Counted from the stretch's first letter, positions 15,033 to 22,572 are shown. The stretch: DNA of 36,577 bases from an archaeon 13_2_20CM_2_53_6 (GCA_001915065.1 MNDT01000014.1:1-36577), one strand, 5' to 3'. A program made the numbers and translations. Notes: generated by a model from the sequence alone, not told the origin.

Positions 15033-16429
15033 GAGGGTTTCGCCTCCAAGAATTCCCAGAGAGACTTGTCAAAGCCCGCTCTTCCAAGCAAGGATAAGAC
15101 GGATCGGCCCTGAAGAACCCTCATTGTTCTAGTCAAGGATTCCCCGATCTGTTTTGGTATCGTGAGACCGTATGCTTCTTCTCGTAACGATGCTTTGACA
15201 AGATCCGCGATAGTAGAGATTCGGCGCTTCTTCTCAACCATCCACCTGTCGCCTTCAATCCAGGGACCCCTAGCAGTGTCACGCGCTCCGAGGTGTCGTT
15301 GGAGGAATGACTGGCTGTCCTCCTTCTTCGACACCGGAGGTCCCTTCTGCATCTTCACACTGGAAATGACTGCTCGGTCCGCCTCAAGCAGAATAGCACT
15401 CTCTATCTTCTCGTCGCTCCAGATCGTTGAGCGGTAGATGTGAAAGTCTTCGCGATCCATCAATTCAACCATGCTCTTCTCCAGCTTCATCAACTGGCCC
15501 CAGAGCACATCGGGCACCAGCGCTCGGTGCTTGAAGACAATCGCGGAAAGCTCTCGACCACTAACCCGAATCCTCTCCGCGAATTGATGGTTTGTCTTTC
15601 TCGTAAATTGGGGAGGAAAGAAGTAGCGTATTTCCGGTCCTCTGAGGAACTCACGCCCAGCGGCGACGAAGCTCCAGAGCCTTTCGGGCCTCACTGCCGC
15701 CGCCAAGTTTCTGTCTGGATCTACAGGGTCGATGACTACTAGATCCACGCCCGGCTCCCTCTTCTTCATGTCGAGTACAGCCGGGGGCTTCCCGATCTCT
15801 AGAAGAGTGCCCCGAGTCCACGACGAAGCCTGTCTGATCGATTCCATGAATGAACCGCAGTAGAGGGCGAGCGTGTCGATCAGCATGCCGCTGAATCCTC
15901 CGACCTTTATCTCCGCACCATAGACGCCGATCCCCCTTGCGAACTTCTTGAGCAGGCGAGCCTCGAGACGCAGCTCAGGCGTGAGATTTGTGTTCATGAA
16001 TTCCGTGTGATAGGGAGTTCTGTCGGTCGCACTCTTCCATTCGCCCTTCTCTACGTCATAGCAGGGAACAACGTTCACGCGGGTTCCATCGACGTGAAAC
16101 TCGAGAAAAGGATGCTCTGCATAGCGCTCGATCACGTTGAAGAGTGCAAGTCCTTTACGAATTGCTGGTAGAACCCTCTCGGTCCACTCCCCCCGTTCCA
16201 TGGAAGATGGAAAGCGGGCGAAGATGTCGAGATCAGTCTCGCCACTAAGCCAAGTGTCCCGTGCAAAGGAGCCTTGGAGGGTTACTCGTCCCTGAAACCC
16301 TGAGTCCGCGAGGATTCGCTTGACGTCTTGTCTGAGACGTTCCGAAAGTTTGAGCATCCTCTCTCGCTCCTTCTCGGGAGGAACGATTCTCCGAGCTACC
16401 TGTTGCAGAACTACCTCCGGCGGCGACAA
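15011..16429 (-). CDS. cca: CCA-adding tRNA nucleotidyltransferase (archaeal class I)
   Basis: Adds or repairs the 3' CCA of tRNA without a template. The 472-residue length and layout match archaeal class I enzymes. Gly-Ser-Phe-Ala-Arg-Asp-Thr-Trp (53-60) and Asp66-Leu-Asp68 form the nucleotidyltransferase signature, and Val-Asn-Val-Val-Pro-Cys-Tyr (118-124), Asp-Arg-Thr-Pro and Gly-Gly-Phe-Ser-Gly follow. Position 119 is Asn where the well-studied archaeal enzyme has the third metal-binding Asp. The TTG start at 16429 gives a normal N-terminus. ThpR lies upstream on the same strand and the kinase overlaps downstream; CCA/ThpR pairing is common in archaea. Confidence 0.92.
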   Translation of the reverse strand: MSPPEVVLQQVARRIVPPEKERERMLKLSERLRQDVKRILADSGFQGRVTLQGSFARDTWLSGETDLDIFARFPSSMERGEWTERVLPAIRKGLALFNVIERYAEHPFLEFHVDGTRVNVVPCYDVEKGEWKSATDRTPYHTEFMNTNLTPELRLEARLLKKFARGIGVYGAEIKVGGFSGMLIDTLALYCGSFMESIRQASSWTRGTLLEIGKPPAVLDMKKREPGVDLVVIDPVDPDRNLAAAVRPERLWSFVAAGREFLRGPEIRYFFPPQFTRKTNHQFAERIRVSGRELSAIVFKHRALVPDVLWGQLMKLEKSMVELMDREDFHIYRSTIWSDEKIESAILLEADRAVISSVKMQKGPPVSKKEDSQSFLQRHLGARDTARGPWIEGDRWMVEKKRRISTIADLVKASLREEAYGLTIPKQIGESLTRTMRVLQGRSVLSLLGRAGFDKSLWEFLEAKPSWLKQTP

Positions 16430-16481
16430 GCCGGTTCAGATAGGGAATGGGATGCTATTTGAAATCAGCAAGACTCGATAA

Positions 16482-17054
16482 TTATTTCTGGGCCCCGATC
16501 TCGAACAGAGTCGAGTATCTGGGTCCGGACGGAGAGAGAAGGCTCTGCTTGAGCCTCACATGCTCCGCGTTGAACGATCCGAAGCTCTCCTCGGCCAGGT
16601 GACCTAGAAAGGAGGCGATCTCATCCCTATTCCTCCCTGACCGGGCCCGGGCGATCGTAATGTGGGGGCTGAAAGGCCGGGTTTCTCGGCTGAACCCTAC
16701 TTGATGGAGAAGCTTCTCCGTCTGTTCGAATATTAGTTCAACCTGGCTCCAGCCCTCGCCCACTCCTACCCAGATAACGTTCATCCGCTTGAGGCTTGGA
16801 AAAGCTCCGGCGCCCTTGATCTCTAAAGCGAACGGTTGGAATCTTACTTCGGCAAGGGCTGATTTCACCTCGGCCAGTTTCGCGGGACTGACGTTTCCGA
16901 GGAATTTCAACGTCAAGTGGACATTCTCTCGTTCGACGGGTTTGAGGTCTCCGCCTAGCGCTGAAAGGGATAACATGATGGACCCGACCTTGGACAGAAT
17001 CTGCTCATCTTCGAGATCAATAGATACGAAGCTCCGAACTTGACTGCCTGACAA
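16482..17054 (-). CDS. thpR: RNA 2',3'-cyclic phosphodiesterase (2H family, ThpR)
   Basis: A 190-residue 2H phosphoesterase that opens 2',3'-cyclic phosphates at RNA ends and is historically called 2'-5' RNA ligase. Both catalytic HxTx motifs are present: His46-Leu-Thr-Leu and His131-Ile-Thr-Ile, with the usual Pro before the second. Length is normal. The TTG start at 17054 lies about 30 bases from a TATA-like element (minus strand, 17088-17080), implying a leaderless transcript. It precedes the CCA gene on the same strand, consistent with tRNA 3'-end metabolism. Confidence 0.92.
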   Translation of the reverse strand: MSGSQVRSFVSIDLEDEQILSKVGSIMLSLSALGGDLKPVERENVHLTLKFLGNVSPAKLAEVKSALAEVRFQPFALEIKGAGAFPSLKRMNVIWVGVGEGWSQVELIFEQTEKLLHQVGFSRETRPFSPHITIARARSGRNRDEIASFLGHLAEESFGSFNAEHVRLKQSLLSPSGPRYSTLFEIGAQK

Positions 17055-17079
17055 TGCTTCTGTCTTTCACAATGTTCCT

Positions 17080-17088
17080 GTTTAAGAG
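17080..17088. promoter_or_regulatory. TATA-like element between thpR and UPF0200
   Basis: GTTTAAGAG reads on the plus strand and CTCTTAAAC on the minus strand. It lies about 27 bases from the thpR start on one side. On the other it predicts a plus-strand transcript beginning near 17112, which excludes the TTG at 17103 and favours 17154/17157 as the UPF0200 start. Confidence 0.45.
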
Positions 17089-17153
17089 CTATAACTGCCA
17101 CGTTGCCGACCGTCCAAGAACCACCTTTGCAGTCAGGGAAACTAAGGAAGACA

Positions 17154-17696
17154 GTGATGGTTATCGTCGGAATGCCTGGGGCCGGGAAGAGCCTCGCTTC
17201 CAGCGTGATGAAGGCCCAAGGAATCCCTGTCTTCGTCTCCGGCGATATCATCAGAGCGGAGGCTCGGAAGAGGAGGCTGAAGTTCACTCGCAAGAACCTA
17301 GGACAGCTCATGCTAGAGATTCGTAGGAAAGAGGGCATGGGTGCTGTTGCGAAGAGACTCGTCCCACTCGTCGAAAAGGCCAGTGGAGAGTATGCTGTGT
17401 ATGAGGGTGCGAGAAGCGTTGAAGAAGTCGATGAGCTTCATCGGAGGTATCGTGTCGTCACGATTGCGATCCATGCCTCTAGCCAGGCACGATTCCAGAG
17501 GCTTCAGCGTAGGGGCAGGTCAGACCGGCCAAGAGGCTGGGCCGACTTTGCGGAGAGGGACAATCGAGAGTTGGGCGTGGGGATTGCGAAGCTTATTGCT
17601 CTGGCTGATCGGACTGTCGAGAACGAGGATTCTAAAGAGGATCTCAAGAGGCGGATGAAACGTCTACTCAGGACGATCCTTCAGACTCGAGGATAG
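17154..17696 (+). CDS. UPF0200-family P-loop nucleotide kinase-like protein
   Basis: An archaeal adenylate/dephospho-CoA-kinase-like protein of unknown substrate. The P-loop Gly-Met-Pro-Gly-Ala-Gly-Lys-Ser lies at the N-terminus. Family features follow: Ser-Gly-Asp-Ile-Ile-Arg-x-Glu, Asn-Leu-Gly, Gly-Met-Gly-Ala-Val-Ala-Lys-Arg, and Arg-x2-Arg-Gly-Arg-Ser-Asp in the lid. I start at GTG 17154 (or ATG 17157), where AAGGAA lies about eight bases upstream and the strand leading to the P-loop begins. A TTG at 17103 would add 17 residues but lies before the predicted transcript start. The COG1325 gene follows with its coding region beginning at this stop codon. Confidence 0.82.
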   Translation: MMVIVGMPGAGKSLASSVMKAQGIPVFVSGDIIRAEARKRRLKFTRKNLGQLMLEIRRKEGMGAVAKRLVPLVEKASGEYAVYEGARSVEEVDELHRRYRVVTIAIHASSQARFQRLQRRGRSDRPRGWADFAERDNRELGVGIAKLIALADRTVENEDSKEDLKRRMKRLLRTILQTRG

Positions 17697-18100
17697 TAGT
17701 TGTTGCTGAGGCTGAGATCAATCCGACAGAAATACGCGAGAGAGTCAAGGAAGCCCTGACCAATCTCTTCTCTGGAGACGTCGAGATCAAGGGCGAGATA
17801 GACGACTATGGCTCCGCCAAACTGTTGGGAGAGGGACACGGGTCGCTAGAAAGGTTCAGGATGATACTGCAACGCGACAGAATACGTGCAGCCGCAAGAG
17901 CCCAGCTGTTCAGAGGCACGACCGAGAATAGAATTGTCGTGTTTCTCAACAAACAAGTCGCCTACGCAGGGCATGTGTCATTCTGTGCACCTGAGGGAGA
18001 ATCGCCTCTGGGACCCATACGACTGACGATAGAATCCAGCAACCCAGTTGGCGTCATCGACTGGATTACGGGAGGATACGAGCCGCGGGTCAAGAGATAG
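17693..18100 (+). CDS. COG1325 predicted RNA-binding exosome-associated protein, start codon non-canonical or missing
   Basis: A protein of the archaeal COG1325/PF01877 RNA-binding family. The C-terminal half is typical (Phe-Leu-Asn-Lys-Gln-x-Ala-Tyr-x-Gly-His-Val-Ser-Phe and Pro-Leu-Gly-Pro-Ile). The family N-terminus is also encoded, reading Val-Val-Val-Ala-Glu-Ala-Glu-Ile-Asn-Pro-Thr-Glu and on to Arg-Val-Lys-Glu-Ala-Leu, from 17696. In this frame, which opens after a TAA at 17633, there is no ATG, GTG or TTG before TTG 17825, and that one would delete about 44 conserved residues. An ATA at 17693 stands exactly where a start is expected, overlapping the UPF0200 stop. I give 17693 as the probable beginning. 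Confidence 0.7.
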   Translation: MVVVAEAEINPTEIRERVKEALTNLFSGDVEIKGEIDDYGSAKLLGEGHGSLERFRMILQRDRIRAAARAQLFRGTTENRIVVFLNKQVAYAGHVSFCAPEGESPLGPIRLTIESSNPVGVIDWITGGYEPRVKR

Positions 18101-18114
18101 AGCAGATCTGGACT

Positions 18115-19035
18115 CTACTTGGACTGCTTCAACGATAATACTTGGAAGTCCTTAGGAACGATCGTCTGCCGAAAGATCTTCCGAGCCTCCCTCAACAGGA
18201 TCGAATCGTCCCTCGTGACAGCGCTGATATGAACAAGGGCGAGACGCTTTGCCTTCGCAGCCTTTGCAAGCTGGGCGGCCTCGCTCGCTGTTGAGTGATA
18301 GTATTCCTGGGCCTTGGGACGTCTCTCCTCGGCAAACCCGCCATCGTGAATCAATAGGTCTGCGCCCTTGGCCAGATCCTTGACGGTTTCGGCGGGCCGG
18401 GTGTCTATCGCATAGACGATCTTCAATCCGGGTCGAGATGCATCTAGCACATCGCTTGGCCGGACCTGTTTTCCCTCGAACTTTACCGGCTTTCCGTGTT
18501 GGAGTTCGCCCCAGAGAGGACCTTCAGGCACGCCAAGCCGTTTCGCCTTCTCGGGGTGAAATCGTCCGGGTCGCTCCTTCTCGGCGATAGCGTATGCGAG
18601 GCAGAGAATATCGTGCTTTGCGAGTGTAGTCCGGATTACATACTCGCCCCTGTCAATCTCTTCCCCGGGACCCAGTTCTTTGACCCTGACCTTGAAATTT
18701 GCCGGATAGCCTAGGGGCTTGTAGATCAACTCCAGGAACCTCATGAGACCCTTCGGTCCGTACAAGTCGAGTGGCTTGTCCCTGGCGAGCGACGACATTG
18801 TCTGTAAGAGGCCAGGGAGCCCCAGAATATGGTCGCCATGGAGATGCGAGATGAGGATTACAGTCGGTCTGTTGAATCCGAGTCCAGTGTGCATCATCTG
18901 CCTCTGCGTACCCTCGCCGCAATCGAACAGGATCATCTCTCCGTCACGACGTAGGGCAACACTCGGGAGTCCCCGTTCTTTCGTGGGGAGGCTTCCTCCT
19001 GTTCCGAGAAAAATAACTTCGATTCCTCCTGACAT
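18115..19035 (-). CDS. rnz: Ribonuclease Z (tRNA 3' endonuclease)
   Basis: A metallo-beta-lactamase-fold nuclease that removes the 3' trailer from pre-tRNA. The 306 residues match the short archaeal form. The zinc motif His64-Leu-His-Gly-Asp68-His69 and Phe-Asp-Cys-Gly-Glu-Gly-Thr-Gln-Arg-Gln (37-46) are diagnostic; His-Asp-Gly-Gly-Phe and the late His-Ile-Ser-Ala carry further metal ligands. Its ATG at 19035 shares a base with the TrmG10 stop, so the two tRNA maturation genes are cotranscribed. It ends 14 bases from the convergent COG1325 gene. Confidence 0.94.
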   Translation of the reverse strand: MSGGIEVIFLGTGGSLPTKERGLPSVALRRDGEMILFDCGEGTQRQMMHTGLGFNRPTVILISHLHGDHILGLPGLLQTMSSLARDKPLDLYGPKGLMRFLELIYKPLGYPANFKVRVKELGPGEEIDRGEYVIRTTLAKHDILCLAYAIAEKERPGRFHPEKAKRLGVPEGPLWGELQHGKPVKFEGKQVRPSDVLDASRPGLKIVYAIDTRPAETVKDLAKGADLLIHDGGFAEERRPKAQEYYHSTASEAAQLAKAAKAKRLALVHISAVTRDDSILLREARKIFRQTIVPKDFQVLSLKQSK

Positions 19036-20078
19036 CAGTTAGCCTCCAAGACCAGGATCTCCCGCGTCAAGCTTCTGTGCACGTAGACTTCGTGACGATC
19101 CGCAACCCGGAATCCTGCCGACTCTGCGATGTCGGGTGTTCCCGTTCCCAGTGGCGAAGCGACGACCAAACGGCCGGCCTTTGCAAGAGCGGAATTTGCT
19201 TCTGGGAGGAAATCCTTCAGAATGTTTCGCGTGGTCGATTTGAGTGTTGAGGCTCCCGTCCCATACGGGGGATCTGTCGCCATCGCCTCGACTCGGGTAA
19301 CAGGAATGTTCCGTGCATCGCCCCTGATCAGTCCCGACGGGTCCATCTGGAAATATTTGAGGTTCCTTCTCGAACCTCTGATCATCCGTCTTAGGGCATC
19401 CATTCCTATCACTTCGCAGCCCAAGAGGCTGGCCTCGAGGAGAATGCCGCCGACCCCGCAGAACGGATCGAGGAATGTTGTCCCCCCAATCGCACGGGAC
19501 AAGTTGACCATGCTTCGAGCCAGTTTGGGAGTCATCGTGCTCGGATGGAACACAGGCCTCTTTCGCGGCCTTCGACTGGCGACGTATCCTGCTGGGCGCT
19601 GATACGCGACGAGGCCGAGGTGGAAGTAGGGTCCCGCTAGGAGACCGTGGAATAGACGTTGCGGGTTCTCAAGATCTACCTTGGCTCTTGTGATGTTGTG
19701 GATCAGCCAGCCGAGGTGCCCTTCGAGTTTGACTCTCGACGTTTCCTTCGACACCCCTCCAAACCGGAGGACCCGAACGCTGAAACTCTCATCCGGAGGA
19801 AGATAGCGTGAGAGATCGCTGGATTTTACAGCATCATCGATCTCGGTAATTGTTGGTCCCGAATGGACGATTTCCGTCCCAACCTCGTCGATGAAAGCTC
19901 CACGACCTGCGATCGGTTTTACGGCTTCCATCTCTGCTTGAATCTCGACGAGCTTGTAGAAGGATCCGGTGATCTTAAACGGAATTCGATTCGCGTCAAG
20001 GATCGCTCTCATCTCAGCCAATGGCAGCGTCGGATGTTCGCCCGACAAGACGAGAAAGACTCTTGTCGGTTCATCCAT
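19035..20078 (-). CDS. TrmG10/Trm11-type tRNA guanine-N2 methyltransferase
   Basis: A THUMP-domain tRNA methyltransferase of the TrmG10 group, which makes m2G/m2,2G at position 10. The N-terminal half (about 1-150) is the ferredoxin-like/THUMP RNA-binding part. The C-terminal half has the SAM site Phe-Leu-Asp-Pro-Phe-Cys-Gly-Val-Gly-Gly-Ile-Leu-Leu-Glu and the catalytic Asp-Pro-Pro-Tyr-Gly. I start at ATG 20078 because the TATATA at 20101-20106 predicts transcription beginning at that base; a TTG at 20111 would lie upstream of the TATA box. Its stop overlaps the rnz start. It is divergent from the ribosomal protein eL21 gene. Confidence 0.88.
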   Translation of the reverse strand: MDEPTRVFLVLSGEHPTLPLAEMRAILDANRIPFKITGSFYKLVEIQAEMEAVKPIAGRGAFIDEVGTEIVHSGPTITEIDDAVKSSDLSRYLPPDESFSVRVLRFGGVSKETSRVKLEGHLGWLIHNITRAKVDLENPQRLFHGLLAGPYFHLGLVAYQRPAGYVASRRPRKRPVFHPSTMTPKLARSMVNLSRAIGGTTFLDPFCGVGGILLEASLLGCEVIGMDALRRMIRGSRRNLKYFQMDPSGLIRGDARNIPVTRVEAMATDPPYGTGASTLKSTTRNILKDFLPEANSALAKAGRLVVASPLGTGTPDIAESAGFRVADRHEVYVHRSLTREILVLEAN

Positions 20079-20100
20079 GTTGAATCTGGAAGCGAACAAG

Positions 20101-20106
20101 TATATA
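20101..20106. promoter_or_regulatory. Shared bidirectional TATA box (TrmG10 / eL21)
   Basis: The symmetric TATATA is about 26 bases from the TrmG10 ATG (20078) on the minus strand. On the plus strand it predicts a start near 20130, leaving a short leader with GGAG before the eL21 ATG at 20152. Only 73 bases separate the two start codons and no second good TATA box is visible between them. Confidence 0.6.
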
Positions 20107-20151
20107 CGCAACCTGCCGTGTGGTCAACCTTTCTAGTTGGAGAAGGGCTGG

Positions 20152-20451
20152 ATGAAACGTTCCAAGGGTATACGAAACAGAACCAGGACTCTTCTTCGCA
20201 GAAACCCTCGAGACAGAGGAAAGAATCCCTTGGGTAGAATATTGACGTCGTACGCCCCGGGCCAGATGGTCACAATCTCTATCAATCCATCAATCCAGAA
20301 AGGAATGCCCCACCGAAGATACCACGGCCGCGTCGGGATGATATCGGAGAAGCGGGGGAGAGCCTACGTTATCCAGGTAACAGCCGGAAAGGTTCCAAGG
20401 CTCATAATCGCTAGACCTGAACATATCCAGCCGATGAGAGAGACCTCCTGA
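20152..20451 (+). CDS. rpl21e: Ribosomal protein eL21
   Basis: Large-subunit ribosomal protein eL21, 99 residues from ATG 20152. Conserved features are the basic start Lys-Arg-Ser-Lys-Gly, Lys-Gly-Met-Pro-His-Arg-Arg-Tyr-His-Gly-Arg in the middle, Lys-Arg-Gly-Arg-Ala-Tyr-Val-Ile, and Arg-Pro-Glu-His near the end. A TTG at 20137 would add five residues not typical of the family. It begins the operon eL21-Rpo4, whose stop and start overlap as TGATG. The order eL21, Rpo4, DUF655, KsgA is a well-conserved archaeal cluster. Confidence 0.94.
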   Translation: MKRSKGIRNRTRTLLRRNPRDRGKNPLGRILTSYAPGQMVTISINPSIQKGMPHRRYHGRVGMISEKRGRAYVIQVTAGKVPRLIIARPEHIQPMRETS

Positions 20452-20780
20452 TGGCGAGAAAGATCATGATGGAGAAGGCCATAACCAACGCTGAGGCCAA
20501 GGGTGTACTCGAGAAGGTGAAAGAGGAGGAACTGGGCGAGTTTCAAAGGAGAACACTTGATTTCACTCGACGATTCTCGAAGATACCCGCCGACCGCGCT
20601 GCGAAGCTCGTCGAGGAACTGTCGTCAGAACTCCAGCTGGACCGGAATGACGCGATCCAGATAGTAAACACTCTCCCGCAGAGCGTCGAGGAGTTGAGGG
20701 CAGTTCTGACCGTGAAGGGTCGGTTCGTCAGCACGGAACAGCTCAGCGGAATCCTTGCAATTATGAAACGCTACGTCTAA
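20451..20780 (+). CDS. rpo4: RNA polymerase subunit Rpo4 (Rpb4/RpoF)
   Basis: A 109-residue stalk subunit of archaeal RNA polymerase. With Rpo7 it forms the stalk that binds nascent RNA and helps open complexes. It is identified by the helical HRDC-like fold pattern (Leu-Asp-Phe-x-x-Arg-Phe-Ser-Lys, Lys-Leu-Val-Glu-Glu-Leu) and the late Ala-x-Gln-Ile-Val-Asn-Thr-Leu-Pro-x-Ser-Val-Glu-Glu-Leu-Arg motif. Its ATG overlaps the eL21 stop (TGATG), so translation is coupled. Context in the eL21/DUF655/KsgA cluster supports the call. Confidence 0.92.
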   Translation: MARKIMMEKAITNAEAKGVLEKVKEEELGEFQRRTLDFTRRFSKIPADRAAKLVEELSSELQLDRNDAIQIVNTLPQSVEELRAVLTVKGRFVSTEQLSGILAIMKRYV

Positions 20781-20924
20781 CCTTCAGACCGAAATCAAAT
20801 TAAGCAAAGACGATGCAGTTTTGAACGACTAGAGTTGGCCCTCCGCTCCCCCAGACGCCTTTGGCAAGTAAGAGAGAGGCCAGTTCGCAGTATCTTCTAA
20901 CTGGGAGCAGGAGCAGAGCCATTC

Positions 20925-21509
20925 TTGGCAATACACGAGGACGAGTACATACAGAGGAGGCATGTTTACGAGGAACACGCCTACGTTCTCGACTATCTTC
21001 CCTACGGCAGGTCATCAGACAGGTCCCGACATCTCGTCGTCCCTACAGTCCAGATCATGGGCGAACAACACTTTACCCTCCTTGAAGCCGAGTTGAAGGT
21101 AGGCGCAACGGTCGTCGTTCCAGAGCGCATATACATTGGAAGAGAACGCAGGGAGAAGGTCGACCGGATCATCAGCAGGATCAGCTACGACCAGCTAACC
21201 GCAAACGCAAAAGCGGAAGTCGGTCCGCTGATCAACGAGCTGGTAAAGAAACAGGAGAAACGGTTCGTCGACTTCTTCAACAACTCACAGCCCGTGACTC
21301 CGCGGATGCACTCGCTCGAGCTGCTGCCTGGAATTGGGAAGAAGTCAATGTGGTCGATAGTCAACACGAGAGAGAAAAAACCCTTCACGAGCTACAAGGA
21401 CATAGAAGAGAAGACAAGTCTGACGGACGTTCAGAAGATGCTTGCAAAACGGATCTTTGAAGAGCTGAGCACCGAATCCAAGTATCGCCTCTTCACCAGG
21501 ACAGTATAG
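20925..21509 (+). CDS. DUF655 protein (archaeal conserved, helix-hairpin-helix-like)
   Basis: A 194-residue conserved archaeal protein of unknown biochemical function, almost always next to KsgA. The family start Tyr-Val-Leu-Asp-Tyr-Leu-Pro-Tyr-Gly is at about 20-28. A helix-hairpin-helix-like Leu-Leu-Pro-Gly-Ile-Gly-Lys-Lys appears near 133-140, suggesting nucleic-acid binding. Here the protein has about 18 residues before the family start. The TTG at 20925 is the first start after an in-frame TAA at 20898 and there is no ATG nearby. The 144-base gap from rpo4 contains a TATA-like AAATTAAG near 20795, so a separate promoter is possible. KsgA begins four bases after its stop. Confidence 0.85.
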   Translation: MAIHEDEYIQRRHVYEEHAYVLDYLPYGRSSDRSRHLVVPTVQIMGEQHFTLLEAELKVGATVVVPERIYIGRERREKVDRIISRISYDQLTANAKAEVGPLINELVKKQEKRFVDFFNNSQPVTPRMHSLELLPGIGKKSMWSIVNTREKKPFTSYKDIEEKTSLTDVQKMLAKRIFEELSTESKYRLFTRTV

Positions 21510-21513
21510 TATT

Positions 21514-22344
21514 GTGGCTCTTCACAGAGGAAGACACCGGCCCTCAAAACGACTAGGCCAGAATTTTCTGACAGACCCGAGCATAGCAGAAGAAATAGTC
21601 TCATGCGTCTCTCCCGGCCCAAGCGATACTGTTCTAGAGCCGGGACCAGGACACGGAACCCTCACACGACTCTTACAGAAGAAAGCAGGCAGACTGGTCG
21701 CGATCGAGAAAGACCCGGGTCTCGCCAGCGAGCTTCGAGAGGCTTTCAGAGAAGAATCCAACGTGACAGTTCTAGAGGGTGACATTTTGAAGATAGGACA
21801 ATCCATCCCTGCTTTCAACAAACTCGTGAGCACCCCCCCGTACTACATATCATCCAAGCTGACACTTTTTCTCGCGAGTAGAAAGTTCGATGTTGCGGCT
21901 GTAGTGTTCCAGAAAGAGTTTGGCGAGAGGCTCCTCGCAGAGCCGGGGAGCCGAGAATATGGCAGACTGACAGTCATGGCACGGAGAAAGCTCAACATCG
22001 AGAGGATACGAGATATTTCGAGGACCGCGTTCAAACCTAGACCGAAGGTCGATTCGACGCTTCTGAAGTTCACTCCGAAGCACGGACTGACTGAGATAGA
22101 TGAGCCATTGTTCGAGGAATTGGTGAGGGGAATCTTCACTCAGCGGAGAAGACTGTTGAAGGGGGCGCTAACTCATTTCTTATCGCTGAAATATGGACGC
22201 GAGTTAGGGAGAGAGTTGGTCAGCAGGATCTCTATTCCCGACGCGCGAGTATACCAGCTCTCTATCGAACAGCTCGAGAACCTCAGTCTCCAGACATGGA
22301 GAGTCGTGTCGGACGCCATAGCTTCTGGCGGTCTGAAAGAGTAG
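21514..22344 (+). CDS. rsmA: KsgA/Dim1 rRNA adenine dimethyltransferase, variant motif IV
   Basis: Dimethylates two adjacent adenines near the 3' end of 16S rRNA during small-subunit assembly. The 276-residue protein has Gly-Gln-Asn-Phe-Leu-Thr-Asp at the N-terminus and the SAM motif Glu-Pro-Gly-Pro-Gly-His-Gly-Thr-Leu-Thr. Motif IV, normally Asn-Leu-Pro-Tyr, reads Thr-Pro-Pro-Tyr here (codons around 21829-21840), inside an otherwise normal Val-Ser-x-x-Pro-Tyr-Tyr-Ile-Ser-Ser. The C-terminal domain retains Phe-Thr-Gln-Arg-Arg-Arg-Leu-Leu. The GTG start is four bases after the DUF655 stop, a conserved pairing. Confidence 0.9.
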   Translation: MALHRGRHRPSKRLGQNFLTDPSIAEEIVSCVSPGPSDTVLEPGPGHGTLTRLLQKKAGRLVAIEKDPGLASELREAFREESNVTVLEGDILKIGQSIPAFNKLVSTPPYYISSKLTLFLASRKFDVAAVVFQKEFGERLLAEPGSREYGRLTVMARRKLNIERIRDISRTAFKPRPKVDSTLLKFTPKHGLTEIDEPLFEELVRGIFTQRRRLLKGALTHFLSLKYGRELGRELVSRISIPDARVYQLSIEQLENLSLQTWRVVSDAIASGGLKE

Positions 22345-22355
22345 CGTTAACAGCA

Positions 22356-22367
22356 ATCATATATGAT
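22356..22367 (+). promoter_or_regulatory. Palindromic TATA element of the eL40 gene
   Basis: ATCATATATGAT is a perfect 12-bp palindrome with a TATA core. It sits about 37 bases before the eL40 ATG, placing transcription start about 12 bases before translation. Confidence 0.5.
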
Positions 22368-22398
22368 ACCGGGAACAAGCGGTCGGTAGGTAGCTTCT

Positions 22399-22563
22399 AT
22401 GCCGATAACAGACGTCATGAATAAACAATTAGCACAACGGCATAGGCTCTTCTTCAAGATCTGCCGAACTTGTGGGTCTCGAAACTCTCCCAACGCTTAC
22501 CGGTGCCGTCGCTGTCGGGGAGATAACCTTCGATGGAAGAAACGCGAACTCGGTGCTAAGTAG
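22399..22563 (+). CDS. rpl40e: Ribosomal protein eL40
   Basis: A 54-residue zinc-ribbon ribosomal protein of the large subunit, easy to overlook because of its size. It reads Met-Pro-Ile-Thr-Asp, then Leu-Phe-Phe-Lys-Ile-Cys-Arg-Thr-Cys-Gly, Asn-Ala-Tyr-Arg-Cys-Arg-Arg-Cys, Asn-Leu-Arg-Trp-Lys-Lys-Arg-Glu. The two Cys-x2-Cys pairs (22/25 and 36/39) bind zinc. Length and the Lys/Arg content fit archaeal eL40. A TATA palindrome precedes it and the stop TAG is at 22561-22563, ten bases from the convergent sucD end. Confidence 0.93.
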   Translation: MPITDVMNKQLAQRHRLFFKICRTCGSRNSPNAYRCRRCRGDNLRWKKRELGAK

Positions 22564-22572
22564 TAACGGTGC

